64,000 nucleotides of DNA from Paracentrotus lividus (GCA_940671915.1 CALNVZ010000429.1:26686-90685); one strand, 5' to 3'. Counted from the stretch's first letter, positions 53,104 to 64,000 are shown. The notes: generated by a model from the sequence alone, not told the origin. Translations and numbers: made by a program.

Positions 53104-54754
53104 CAGTGTCCCCAAAAATTATTTGTACACTTTGAAAAAATGGAATTAAATAAATCGACATTGGTTTGAAATTTTACTTACTATTTATATCAAATGGTAG
53201 GTAATGTTACTATCCCCTAAACACTAAATCTCAAATGTTCCGCCAGTCTCAGAAGTTCTAGGCCGCCATTTGCAATTTTCATGGCCCAAAAATTATATGT
53301 ACACTTCAGAAGATGGGTTTTTAAAGGAATGTTTTAAATTTTGGGGGACTTCTTTGGCTTCCAGGGCAGTCATCAACCTTTTTGGCATACAGTCGACCAA
53401 TTTAGCACTCATTACACGGCCGATACTATTCCAAGTTCGCTGGAGCGTGTCCTGGAGCTGCTGGATGTTGGATGGTCAGTCTAGAGGGCGCTGTTGCTTC
53501 AGATCTCCTCTCATGTGCTAAATGGGGATTAAATCTGGGCTGTGAGGTGCCCTGTCTTGCTACTTAACATGTTTCTGTTGCAATATTGCTTTAATAGGGT
53601 TTGCTGTGTTCTTGGGGTCATTGTTATATTGGACCGTAAATTGACGACCATTCAGACTTAAAGCAGATGGGAGCATCTGGGCCATTCTGAGGGGCAAGGA
53701 TATCCTCATGGCTGCAGCATTCATGATGCCATGTTATGAAATTTATCTCTCCAACTCTACTGGCTGCCATACAACTCCAAATCATGAAACATCCTCCACT
53801 ATGCCTCACTGTTGGCTCCAAGCATGACTGACTGAAAACTTCCTACAAGACACACATGGTCCCGTGCATCATATCCAATCACCTTTGCACTTATTAGGTC
53901 TTTGGACAGAGTGCTAGAACTCTGCAGGCTTGTTCACATGTTGTTTTGCAACAGCATGACGCTTCTTTGTTACTGTCCCTTACATTCTTGCCAATTATTC
54001 CACTTTGTTATGTAGCCATTTAGCCTGTTGCAGACACTCTTGAGGACACCCAGTCATTCCTCAGCCTCTGTGGCCTTGGATGCAATTTTGTTTGGTCGCA
54101 AATTGCAATATGTAATTGCTTACTGTCTGTTTATCAATGTCATCATGAAAACTGATGTCCATGAGACTATTTTTGCCTCTCAGAGGCTCCAACTTGCATA
54201 AAGGCCGATTGTCTTCAAGTTGTGTTCCAACATGACAGGGACCCAAGCATGCAGCGAAGCATATTAAAGCATTATTTTAGCAGAAACTTGTTAAGAAGAT
54301 AGAAAAGGCACCTCAGATCCCAGATTTAATCCCCATTTACCACATGAGAGGTGATCTGAAGCGACAGCGCCCTCTAGACTCACCATCAAACCTCCAGCAG
54401 GTCCAGGACACGCTCCAGCGAACTTGAAATGGTTTTGGCGGTGAAACGAGTGCTAAATTGGTCAACAGTATGCCAAGGAGGCTGATGACTGCCCTGGAAG
54501 CCAAAGAAGTCCCCCAAAATTTTAAACACTCCTTCAAAAACCCATTTTCTGAAGTGTACAAATAATTTTTGGGCCATGAAAATTGCAAATGGCGGCCTAG
54601 AACCCCAGAGACTGACGAAACATTTGAGATTTAGGGTTCAGGTGATGGAGACATTGCCTACCATCTGATATAAATGGTAACTGAAATTTCAAACCGACAT
54701 CGATTTGTTTAATTTCATTTTTTCAAAGTGTACAAATAATTTTTGGGGACACTG
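53104..54754. mobile_element. Tc1-like fold-back element, copy 2 (1651 bp)
   Basis: Ends CAGTGTCCCC and GGGGACACTG with TA outside (53102-53103, 54755-54756). The arms of about 500 bp each are inverse copies that include the transposase C-terminal codons (legible at 54330-54560 on the plus strand and 53270-53520 on the minus strand). Collinear with copy 1 after removal of that copy's insertions. It lies in the right flank of the CCCACGAGTCC element, and unit B is inserted exactly at its right TA. Confidence 0.9.
53560..54250 (-). pseudogene. Tc1 transposase remnant in fold-back copy 2
   Basis: The centre of the element reads on the minus strand with breaks: FHDDIDKQTVSNYILQFATK at the upstream part (54061-54246), then RHSGGCFMIWSCMAASRVGE (53624-53821), which matches the Tc1 GG..M(V/I)WG block between the first and second catalytic aspartates. 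Downstream the D.DPKH segment is present but frame-shifted (about 53610). No intact DDE triad. Confidence 0.8.
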
Positions 54755-54756
54755 TA

Positions 54757-56600
54757 GGTGAGCGGCAAGAGGCCAAATTTTGAGACTTTAATGCACCCGA
54801 CTGGATTAAAGCAACAAGATACCTTATTTCAAAGGAAATTTTCTGAATTTTTAAAAAATGAGTATGAAAATTGCGGCATCTTGTAGCATCACCATGGAAA
54901 CTAGCTTTGAGTAGACCACGCCCATTTTTGTGACAAAAATCATGAAAATTGAAGTATGGGTCATTCTCTTGGCCGTTTAAGAGTTTTGGACATTTTTTGG
55001 GCTTGCCCTATGTTGAAACCAATATAGATATAACTGAAAATTCCTCAATTACAATTCTATAAAAAAATTGAAGTAAATTCAAAATCAATTTTGTTGCCTA
55101 GCAACAGATTTTTGCATAGCAACCATTTACCCGCGTGCACAAATGTTGAAATTTCCTATTCCAAATGCAATTTCTATGTTTTTAAAGTTATAAAATCAAA
55201 CTAATTTAGTTTTAATGCTAAAAATATGTCAATATGGATTGTACAGAGATGACACAAACGAAAAAAATCCATATAAACAATGAATTATAACGTAAATTAT
55301 TGTCAAACAAACCCTTGTCATCATTAAAATATGTCAAATCTACAGGTAATCTGTATATTCACTTGCATTTAACTCTATTCTGTATACAAAGGGTTAAAAG
55401 GGTGCAAAATGAAGGTATATATTCAAAGAAACAAACCATGAAAACCCTTTACCTAAGAAAATACATCAAATATTACCTTTCTAAGTATCGATGGTGAACA
55501 TTATGTTGCCTAGCAACCACTTTTTACCTAGCAACCATATCTATAAATCTTATTTAGAGCATTAAACCCGTTTGTACTGGTATATATTGAAAGAAACCAA
55601 CCATAAATCCCTTAACCTTCGAAAAACCAATATGTGACACATTTCTATGCATCCATGGTGAACATAGTTTTGCCTAGCAACCACATTTTACCTAGCAACC
55701 ATGTCTGTAAATCACATTCAGAGCTTTAAACCAGTTTGAACCATAAACAGGACCCCAAAAGATACAACCGTTACATTTTAATCCATTGTATCAAATTGAT
55801 TGAAATTGTCATCCTTTAAAAAAAAAAAAAAAAAAAATACCTAGCAACTACCCCTCTAGATCATGCCTAAAGCTTTTGAGCAGTTTAAACTTAATATTCT
55901 GTCAGTGTATTTCATTATTCAAATAGTAGTTGTTACCCTATGTGTACTATTATTTATTTGATTGGAATCACGAAGTTTTGTTATTGAGGAATTTGAAGTG
56001 ATTTTCACAGCAACAACCTCATTTCGCCTAGCAACCGCACCTCTATGCCATGTTTAAATCTTTAAGGCAGTATAAACTTGGTTATCTTATCGGCATCTTT
56101 TATAATTTAAAGAGTAAGCCCGTATCCCCAAATTATATACTTTTGTCATGTTAAAACCTCATATAATAAACTGATTAGAAATTCACCAAGCAACCACATA
56201 TCTATATTATGCTTGAAATTCTTTAAGCAGTTATTGGTTATTTAGTAGGCATCTTGTCAGTATTTACCGTAGGCCCTATACTTTATACCTAACTTTTTCT
56301 GGGCTGTTGTAATCTCATTCGATAATCTGAGTGGAAATCCAACATTTTGGTGATGAAGAATTAACATTGAAATAAATATTTAAGCTTTTAAGTAGTTTAA
56401 GTAGTTTAAAGTGCGATTCTGTTGGTAATTTTTATTCTCTAAACAGTACGCTCATACCCTAAATACTCCTATAGTAATATTTCTACCTCGTATCATATTA
56501 ATTCAATTGGAATTTTTGTTGAATTAGAAGGAATTTCCATAGCAACAAATATATTTTACCCAGCAACAACAAACATATTTTATACAAATCACACAAATTT
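54757..56600. repeat. Left terminal inverted repeat of unit B
   Basis: Direct match to 19510-21400. X-box-like GTTGCCTAGCAAC at 55093-55105 and 55505-55517, and TTTGCCTAGCAAC at 55669-55681. A 19-base A run at 55819-55837 replaces a short stretch of A. Confidence 0.85.
55093..55105. promoter_or_regulatory. X-box-like RFX site in unit B
   Basis: A perfect GTTGCCTAGCAAC retained at the position matching 19845-19857 of unit A. A second is at 55505-55517, matching 20259-20271. Confidence 0.55.
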
Positions 56601-56889
56601 TGCCTGATAATATAGTCTGAAGTGGACCATCCTGACCGATGGTTCTAGAATATCTCCCCCAGAGGAGAACTTCCCCTTAATGTGCGACCACATACCCAGT
56701 TCCGGGGCCCAAATGACGTATAGCATCAGTCGATTTCACAATTTTTGTATGAGCTGCACACAATTCCTTTTCCATAGGATAGCTCCGGACCCTTTACAAA
56801 TTAATTGCTTAAAATCGGCATTGAACATAGACTTATATATCCTAGTTTGGTTCATTTAAATTAGGAATTTTGATTTCGGTATCAGCAAA

Positions 56890-56952
56890 TAACATCCGAA
56901 TGGTATGAAGCACATACTCTCATTCAGAGGACTTGAGCTCGATCCCCTAGAA
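56890..56952 (+). repeat. tRNA-like relic in unit B
   Basis: Counterpart of 21680-21742 with CATCCGAATGG in place of CAGCCGAGTGG; the A box is therefore damaged. The B-box-like part (TGAGCTCGATCCCC) is kept. Confidence 0.5.
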
Positions 56953-56954
56953 TT

Positions 56955-57645
56955 GTTTCCATTTTTTTAAATTAAATTTTGTTGCTCTAAATCTAAATAA
57001 ATAAATTAGACTATCCATAAAACTTATTATTGAAAGACGAATTTGATAAAAAAAAAAAGAGCAAATTTTCATTTGAACACTTATTTAATATCCAGCATTA
57101 GGTGAAAAAATGGGAAACGTTATTAGATGCTTATAGGCCTATGTAAGCAAACCTGTTTGACAAAACATCTGAATATACCAAAGTGGTCTTTCCAACGACA
57201 GACCCCGTATCGAAAGAGGCCCATTGATATTTTATTTCGAGAACTGACTGAAAAACAGACGGAGCCCGCCTGGTTACTGGCAGCGACCCGTCGGGCTACC
57301 CCGCTTGTGTCCTTTTGGTGACTCCACAGGTTTTCGACGGCCTACCGGGATCAGAAAAACGCCGGGAAAATCAAGAGCATGCAGTCGGTCTTCCTGGCTC
57401 CCCTACAGCATGACTACTGGAAAATATTCCATTGTGCACATAAAATCGTAAGAGAGCCGGCCGGGAACCGTACGTAATGGTCAAAATGTATTTTCCTACT
57501 CACCGTACGGGCCCGGAATCAAATATTTCGGGGTAAAAGGATAAAGACAATAGCTGGTCTCTATATCAAAGTCGCTCTTGGGGTAAATCTCGTGCGAAAA
57601 AAAAGCAGAAAAGTTATAAAAATGACTCTCGCCGTGAGGGCCCCA
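56955..57645. other. Left core of unit B, shared with unit A
   Basis: Collinear with 21745-21872 plus 22985-23735, and lacks the TTAA-flanked element. No coding similarity. Confidence 0.65.
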
Positions 57646-57649
57646 AGCA

Positions 57650-58180
57650 CGAACTATGATCGAGGCATAAGACAAATCCCAGTTGACAACTTTCCCATAG
57701 GACAACCCCCATGGAGGACATATTTCCTGGGGAATGGTTCCATAGAGGACAACTACCCCGATTAAATCTAATCTGGAGGACAAGTCCCCCGATGTACAAC
57801 TCCCCGGAATACAACCACCCCCAAGGAAAACTTCCCCGGTTGACAACTACCTGGAGGACAATTCCCCCGATGGAAAACACCTCCAGAGAACAATACCCCG
57901 ACGGACAACTCCTCCAGAGCACAATACCTCTGATGGACAATACCTCTGATGGACAACTACCACGGAGAACAACTCCTCTGGAGAACAATTGCCCTGAGAG
58001 ACAACTCCCTGGAGGACAATTGCCCCGATGGAAAACACCTCCAGAGAACAATACCCCGACGGACAACTCCTCCAGAGCACAATACCTCTGATGGACAACT
58101 ACCGCGGAGAACAACTCCTCTGAAGAACAATTCCCCTGAGAGACAACTCCCTGGAGGACAATTGCCCCGATGGAAAATCC
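57650..58180 (+). repeat. GGACAACTCC array of unit B with a higher-order duplication
   Basis: The same array type as 23740-24300. A block of about 165 bp starting GGAGGACAATT.CCCCGATGG (57851) is duplicated with few changes from 58013, showing recent multi-unit duplication within the array. Confidence 0.9.
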
Positions 58181-58554
58181 AATCCAATGTTAATGTCCTC
58201 TCGAACATAATGAGAAGTAGAAGGCACAGTTGAGAAATGGAGGATGATATGCGGAAAATGCTACAGATTTGTTATGTTCTTCAGTGAACTTTGACCGTCG
58301 CAAAATTGGGAACCAAAGGATGACAATTTCTTTTGAATAATTAGCAACTATGCCACAAATCACTGTGTAAGCTAAAGGGGTAAAACCTCCTTAAACCATC
58401 CCTGTTTGTCATCCCTGAGGGGCATCCCTGAGGGGCTCCTCCTGGAGAACAGTAATGAGAAGTACTAGAATAATTCATTTACATATATATTACAAGGGAA
58501 AAGAGAAAGGGCTGGCATAAAATAAATATTTTGTCCTTAAAGCATTTAAAGTGA
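58181..58554. other. Spacer between the inverted arrays of unit B
   Basis: 58181-58370 differs from unit A. From 58380 it matches A again (CCATCCCTGTTTGTCATCCC). Confidence 0.5.
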
Positions 58555-58850
58555 GGTGAGATGTCCTTTGGGGGTTATCCTCTAGGGGAGTTTTCCTTCG
58601 GGGGACCTGTCCTCCGGGGAGTTTCCTCCTGGGAGTTGTCCTCTGGAAGGATTTGTCCTCTGGAGGGAGTTGTCCTCTGAGGGAGCTGTCCTTTGGGGAG
58701 TTATGCACCAGGGGAGGTATCCTTCGGAGACCGGTCCTCCGCGGAGATGGCCTACGGGGAGCCGTCCAGCAGGGGAGATGTCACCAAGGGAGTTGTCGGG
58801 TGGGAGTCCTTCCCTGTTTTCCTCTGGGAGACATGTCCTGATACAGTGTT
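58555..58850 (-). repeat. Inverted partner of the GGACAACTCC array in unit B
   Basis: Plus-strand units such as GGAGTTGTCCTCTGG, collinear with 24560-24850 apart from small indels. Confidence 0.9.
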
Positions 58851-59340
58851 CTGTAGCTTCTTCGTTGCATACATATTATGCTAAACCTGATATCACACAT
58901 TGAGATTAGCTTTATTGAGTTTAAGTAGTTCATAGTCATGTTAAAAGATAGAGAAATATGTGTATAAGCCAGCTCAAGCAGGTGGCCTATAAATTTCTTC
59001 AAATTTTTGACAGAACCAGATGTAATGATCGGGAAAGCCTGGTTTGGGGAGCCTCACACAAGATGAGTAATGTCTAGAAATATAATGATGGCATATCGTC
59101 ATGCTTGGACAACACGTTGCGGATACTACAGAATCTGTACATGTACTGGAGCTGAGGTCCCAGTGGTCACTTGCCATTTTGGCCAGCCATCTTTTATTCA
59201 TAACCATAACCCTCAAGAACCATCTTTTATTTATAAGCATCCTACATGAGATCTAATGACCATTATCATGTTGAAATGACCAGTCTTGAAGAGGGGAAAA
59301 TATCTAATATTTTAGGATTGAAATAAGGTTCAGTCCTATA

Positions 59341-60587
59341 ATAATACAGCAATTCTTATATAGCGCATTATACCTTTGAAAAAGGTCTCAATGCGCTTTC
59401 ATGAGAAAGGAGAAAGAAACAGAGAGAGAAAAAGCAGAACGGATCAAGAACCATGTTTAACAATTAAAAAGATAAGTCTTCAGATAAGATTTGAATTTTC
59501 CAACCGTTTCAGCATTCCTTACATTTTCTGGAATGTTATTCCACAATTCTGGGGCAGCAAATTCAAAACTCCGTTTACCATAATTGTTTGTTTTAACCAA
59601 GGGAACAACATACATATTCTTTTGTGATGACCGTAGGGTTCTAACAGGTTGATATTTAGTAAGTAATTCAGAAAGATATGATGGAGCCATATTGTTGGTA
59701 CAAAGGTACATGAGTAAAAGAATCTTAAATGAAATACGGAATTTAATAGGTAGCCAATGCAAAAACCTCAAGACAGGAGATATTGATTCGTGTCTTTTCG
59801 TTCTTGTCACCATCCTAGCAGCAGAATTTTGAATGACCTGAAGTTTCTTTAGTTGTGTATCCGGCAAACCAAACAATAGACTATTGCAACTGTCAAGGTG
59901 ACACATAACAAATGCGTGCACTAATTTTTCAGTAGTTGTTTTGTTGATATAAGGGCGGATCTTGCTAATCTTATGTAAAGCAAAAGAAGCCAATCGGCAT
60001 TTTGCACTAACAAAATTGTACATAGTAAACTGTTCATCAAAAACAACCCCCAGATTCCTTGCTCTTTTAACTGGGAGAACCTGAATGCCATCAATCTCAA
60101 TCGGTGGCAAGGGCATACTAGTGCGAAAACGAGACTTGATGTGTAAAACTTCTGTTTTTGTACTATTCAACTTCAGACCATTCAACCTTGACCATTCTTT
60201 GATTTCTCCAATGCATTTCATCATTTTAGGTACTAGGTTAACAACATCAGACGATTTACAAGATATATATATTTGAGTATCATCGGCATAAAACATATTG
60301 GACAGACCATATGACTCAATAATATTTTGCAGTGGAGAAGTATACATCGTAAACAACAAGGGTCCAATAACAGACCCTTGTGGAACACCTTGGGTCGGTG
60401 TGTAAGTTGATGACAGTACACCATTGATCGAGACATTTTCACTACGAGATGTGAGATAAGTACGAAACCAGCCTAAAGCAGGGTCCTCAATACCAAACCA
60501 CAATGACATTCGTTTTAACAAAGTATCATGGCTAATCGTATCAAAAGCAGACGATGCGGCTAATCCACAGAGTGTTGTCTAACTTCA
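59341..60587 (-). mobile_element. 5'-truncated L2/CR1-like LINE
   Basis: Interrupts sequence that is continuous in unit A (TTCAGTCCTAT | CACCCCTATCGG). It reads on the minus strand from a truncated start at about 60587 to a short 3' end GCGCTATATAAGAATTGCTG followed by TATTATTAT, an L2-style tail. Short 3' UTR of about 110 bp. Confidence 0.85.
59457..60585 (-). pseudogene. L2-like reverse transcriptase, C-terminal part, open frame
   Basis: An uninterrupted frame of over 370 codons reading into the truncation. Blocks in order: SSAFDTISHDTLLKRM (family DLSAAFDTIDH), GVPQGSVIGPLLFTMY, MFYADDTQIYI with the catalytic YADD (residues about 80-90 of the portion from 60521), LKLNSTKTEVLH, the NLGVVFDEQF block, then the thumb-like CHLDSCNSLLFGLP, LQVIQNSAARMVTR and LHWLPIKFRISFKILLL, characteristic of CR1/L2 elements. 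The missing N-terminal half (endonuclease and RT fingers) makes it inactive, but the lack of stops indicates a young copy. A valid start codon in native context is absent. Confidence 0.9.
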
Positions 60588-60698
60588 CCCCTATCGGTAG
60601 CTTTCTATCAGATAGCATACTTGGTGTAACCCATTATATGTAACCCCAGATTTTTTTTCTAATGGTGATTAAAGTCTTGGATTTCAAATAAGGATTAA

Positions 60699-61034
60699 GG
60701 CACCAGGGATATATTCACTTGGTGTTCCGCATGGGTGCGGAATGGGGGATTAGGGCATCTGGAATGGGCTTGGCATGCCCCCATTCCAGCCGTGTTCCAG
60801 CACACCAGCTTAAAAAAAAATCTATTGTTCAGTGCACAATAGAGCACTGGGAAGGTAATGTGTGTAAACACCATGATGACTCACCCTCTTCCAGGATGTG
60901 CTTCCAGGATAACAATAGTCAATTTTAAGTAGGGTGTGCTGCACCCAGGCAGAACAGGGGATTAAATAACAATAGCCCTTAATTAGGGCATGCTGGATGC
61001 AGGCAGAACACCAAGTGAATATATCCCTAGTGCC
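60699..61034. mobile_element. PIF/Harbinger-type MITE, TAA target
   Basis: 336 bp with inverted ends GGCACCAGGGATATATTCAC and (inverse) GGCACTAGGGATATATTCAC, flanked by TAA (60696-60698, 61035-61037). Unit A reads GGATTAATCACA, the empty site. Internal words GCAGAACACCAAGTG and GGCATGC repeat the end region. A 3 bp TWA duplication is the Harbinger signature. Non-coding. Confidence 0.85.
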
Positions 61035-61189
61035 TAATCACATTTGATAATAATCATCCCCATGTGCAGAATGTAAGTTGTAGACCTACATGTATCACTC
61101 TTAGTCAGGATTGTCCACTTCATGACTTAAGACCATATTTTCGGGCGAAATTTATGTGAATAGTATGAAATATGTTTTTTATTGCTACT

Positions 61190-64000
61190 AGGTAAAATAT
61201 GGCTGATGCCATGGAAATTCCTTCTAATATTTCAGCAACGAAAAGTGGCAACCCCTATCAATTCAATATGATACGAGGTGATAATATCACTTTAATAGTA
61301 GGGCCTATTTGGGGTTCGAGCCTACTGTTTCTAAGAGAATAAAAGTTGCCTACAGAATAACCCAGTTTAAAGTTTAAACTGCTTAAAATCTTTATGATAT
61401 AGAGGTGTAGTTGCTATGTAATATATTAATTTTAAAGCAAGAGCGAACTAACCAACACTCTCACTGACTGTGTGTTATAAATAGCTAGTCTTAAAATTTA
61501 CCATTTGAGATACCTATCAATAATACAGTACATAAGGCCATGCGTTTTGAGGTGGGCCCTTTTCTGTTACATGATATGTTTTCAAAGAAATTGTACCGTT
61601 TTTATTTAATAGAGTATTATTCTTATATTTGACACCCTATACCCATAAAAGTATACATATTCTGAAAGAGAATTGTCTGAAGAATTCAAAAAATCATTCT
61701 GAAAAGGGATAGGGTTAAGTCATAAGAAGTTACACATCAAAATATGTGAAAAAAGGTGAGAAAAAAGTACTTCCAGAAATATCTTGGCAGAGAAAAATTA
61801 AGGGCCCTACAAGAAAATAACAAGCATATTTGAACTCTTCAAAGTCAGACCTTTCCAACAATATATAACTTGTTAGGGGTTAGTTGTGATAAGATAATTT
61901 TGCACGATCATCTTTCCAGCAAAAATTCAGATCAGAAAATTTGGCGAATTATGTGTTATGATGTTTATTTACCCCAAAGCAGCCCTTGCATTTCAATAGA
62001 TCAAGTACTCCTTTGTGCCTAATGAATGGACTCAGGAAGGCTGACCTCACACAAACAATGAATGATCAATCAGAAAGCCAGTGCTGCTTCTCAGACAACT
62101 TGGTACAGATCACTTTTGACCAATGTTTTTAAACATTCGAGTGTTCAGTCATCCATGACAATATTGGTATGATTTTGGTATCACTAGATAGAATATGAGT
62201 TACTCTTTGCCATGAAACTAAAATTAATTACACATAAGTTATACAATTTTAATATGAGGCTTTCAAAGTTGGGTATACTTTTATCTGGGACGCACTGTAG
62301 TGAGGGATTTGACTTTTCTTGGTTCAAAGACATGTGAACAGGTTATACCATTAATTAGCTTAATTAAGTAACTATTAATGAGTGTAAATTTGACCCACTA
62401 TTAATTCTGATAAATTACAATCCAATCAAACTGTTTCATGTTATGTTCAATGATATTTATAACTCATTTGTCTAACTGAGAAATAGAAATTTATGTTCCC
62501 TTCCATCATCTGCTATACAAAAATGGGTACTTCGAGTTAATTCATCGTTAATTAGTCATAAATAAATTGACCACAGGTATTTTCTTTACCCTTTTAGATT
62601 AATTCCCTTCAAACTAATACCAAATTTACCCATATAGCATCCATACTTAAAGATTGACACCAATTTTCAATTTAAACTACCATCTTACTCATTTAGGTAA
62701 ATTAATTAATTAGCTTAATTAGCTTAATTAGGTATCCTTAAGTTCAACTTTGATCCATTTTTGCTTATAAATGGATGATATTCCAATTAAACTGTTTAAT
62801 GTTTAGGTAATGTGAAGGTAAAAGCTTAATTTGTTAAAGAATAGAAATTTATGCTCCTCCTCCTAATGCTCCTCCTCCTCCTCCACCATGCAAAAATGGC
62901 TACTCAGAGTTAACGCTAATTACTCATAAACTAATTAACCATTTGCATTTCTTTTACTTTTAAATAATTGCAAGATTAATTCCCCTCAACTTAATACCAA
63001 GCATACCCATATAGCACATGTATTTTTTAGCATTTTATATCATTATTTATTTCTGTACTTGTCGCGCACATGTAACAACACCACCTATATGGGGGCCCAC
63101 TATAAAACACATGGCCATAAATCAAATTGGGGTACTAAAATGTTTTGAGGGGGAAAAGTATGTGTTTTGTTATTGGTAACATAATTATCGCGGTGTGAAT
63201 CTAGTGACTAGAAAAAAAAAAAAAGTGTGGTATCATTCAAATGGGTCTGCATTATAAGACTAAACTGCTCAGGATATTGCATTATGGGTTAGGAATCAGG
63301 GCAGAATTCAGTGACTTCAGGTTATGCTATGAAAGGCCCTTGGTTCTTATTGGCTTTATTGTCATTTTTCAATTAAAAAAAATGTTGTAATTCCATTAAA
63401 ATTGGAAAAGTTAGATTATAACATCACAGAAATTTATAAGGCCTACTATTAAAAATATGAAAGACACCCACAAAATAACCAAGTTTTAACTGCTTAAAGG
63501 GTGTAGATAATTTATATATGTGTTATTGCTCAGAAAATTTCTAATTCTTAAACAACAAAATTTTGCAACTCCAACCAATTTATTATATGACATTCTAACA
63601 CTACAAAAGTAGATATAAATTAGGGATACATCTAGGTCTTATTGTTTGAATTTTAAAAGACGCCAATAAAGTAACCAAGTTTATACTACTTTAAAGCTGC
63701 AAACATAGCATAGAGGTGCGGTTGCTAAGTAAAATGTTGTTGTTGCTATGGAAATAACTTCTAATTCCTCAACAACCAACCATCATGATTCCAATCAAAT
63801 GAATAGCACTATAGGGTACCACCTACTATTCAAATAATAAAAGACATTGACGGGATATCAATGAATTTTTATTAAAGTATTACAGTTCCAAGTGTCTTTT
63901 GGAGTCTTGCTCATAGAAAACCCAACAAAATAACCCAAGTTCAAACTGGTTTTAAGCTCTAAATACGATTTACAGACATGGTTGCTAGGTCAAATGTGGT
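61190..64000. repeat. Right terminal inverted repeat of unit B, truncated by window end
   Basis: Matches 25600-25883 plus 33465-34870 of unit A. It is broken by 61536-63116 and by a short extra block at 63187-63375. GTTGCTAGGTCAAATGTGG at the window end corresponds to 34850-34868. Confidence 0.8.
61536..63116. mobile_element. 1.6 kb element with GGCCATG ends, ATAA flanks
   Basis: GGCCATGCGTTTTGAGGTGGG and the inverse right end GGCCATGTGTTTTATAGTGGG are flanked by ATAA (61532-61535, 63117-63120). Unit A has a single ATAA in GTATATAAATCAAA. The interior repeats TTAATTA(G)CTTAATTA words and CTCCTCCTCCTCC, with no coding frame. Confidence 0.8.

Larger units (their letters stand above)
54757..64000. 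mobile_element. Giant terminal-inverted-repeat element, unit B (right end outside window)
   Basis: Starts TA|GGTGAGCGGCAAGAGGCC, as in unit A. The order of parts is the same as in A: left repeat, tRNA-like relic, GGACAACTCC arrays in inverted pair, shared right core and right repeat. Position 64000 corresponds to about 34870 of A, so roughly 950 bp are missing. Insertions absent from A: L2 LINE 59341-60587, MITE 60699-61034, element 61536-63116 and a ~190 bp block near 63187-63375. Insertions of A are absent here, giving reciprocal empty sites. Confidence 0.85.

Noticed and set aside
53270..53521. 83-codon plus-strand frame in Tc1 copy 2, mirrored at 54337-54588 minus
   Set aside because: Antisense of the duplicated transposase C-terminus; the mirror pair is a consequence of the inverted repeats.
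59376..60276. Plus-strand frames overlapping the L2 reverse transcriptase
   Set aside because: Antisense shadows of the long minus-strand reverse transcriptase frame.

Overview
The window looks like a piece of an animal nuclear genome: AT-rich, intron-bearing, with very sparse coding sequence and heavily nested mobile DNA. The best host-gene signal is five short minus-strand exons (41415-41101, 40483-40202, 1509-1375, 942-793, 677-546). They encode two Ig-like domains followed by three EGF-like modules, in the order and with the cysteine pattern of the Tie/angiopoietin-receptor ectodomain. Together with L2/CR1-type reverse transcriptase remnants and the style of the repeats, this suggests a marine deuterostome, most likely an echinoderm such as a sea urchin. 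The organism is an inference; no species-diagnostic gene is present.

Layout. Positions 1-1509 hold the three EGF exons. A 38.7 kb intron (40201 down to 1510) then separates them from the Ig exons, and it is packed with transposable elements: a TA-flanked phrase element (2481-3311); a Tc1-like fold-back element (4643-8607) carrying a 247 bp MITE and a 2 kb element; a TA-flanked MITE (9666-10139); a ~50 bp-unit minisatellite (10142-11185); two more phrase elements (11197-12183, 13911-17296), the second of which carries further insertions; a LINE reverse transcriptase split by a fourth phrase element (18093-19076); and a 16.3 kb element, unit A (19510-35822). Upstream of the Ig exons are a near-perfect 845 bp hairpin element (41478-42322), a 6.5 kb inverted-repeat element (44318-50816), a CCCACGAGTCCTCGGT array split by an insertion (51165-52980), a second Tc1 fold-back copy (53104-54754), and a second copy of the giant element, unit B (54757 to beyond the window end).

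Units A and B are the most striking objects. Each begins TA|GGTGA and has long terminal inverted repeats (about 1.9 to 2.6 kb in A) built from diverged units of about 165-180 bp. The units carry GTTGCCTAGCAAC, a perfect match to the RFX X-box. Comparing A with B gives clean empty sites for at least six secondary insertions: a 7.6 kb TA element with a decayed spliced gene, a 555 bp MITE containing a tRNA-like promoter, a TTAA (piggyBac-type) element, an L2 LINE, a TAA (Harbinger-type) MITE and a 1.6 kb ATAA-flanked element.

Two themes recur. First, four TA-flanked elements share ends and, for at least one pair, a backbone, yet each repeats its own private sequence phrase. Second, five or more unrelated-looking minisatellites, mostly in inverted pairs, all carry a GGAC/GTCC core. 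No intact transposase, RNA gene, CRISPR array or complete host gene was found. Everything was read by eye, so element ends are best supported where an empty site or target-site duplication is cited.
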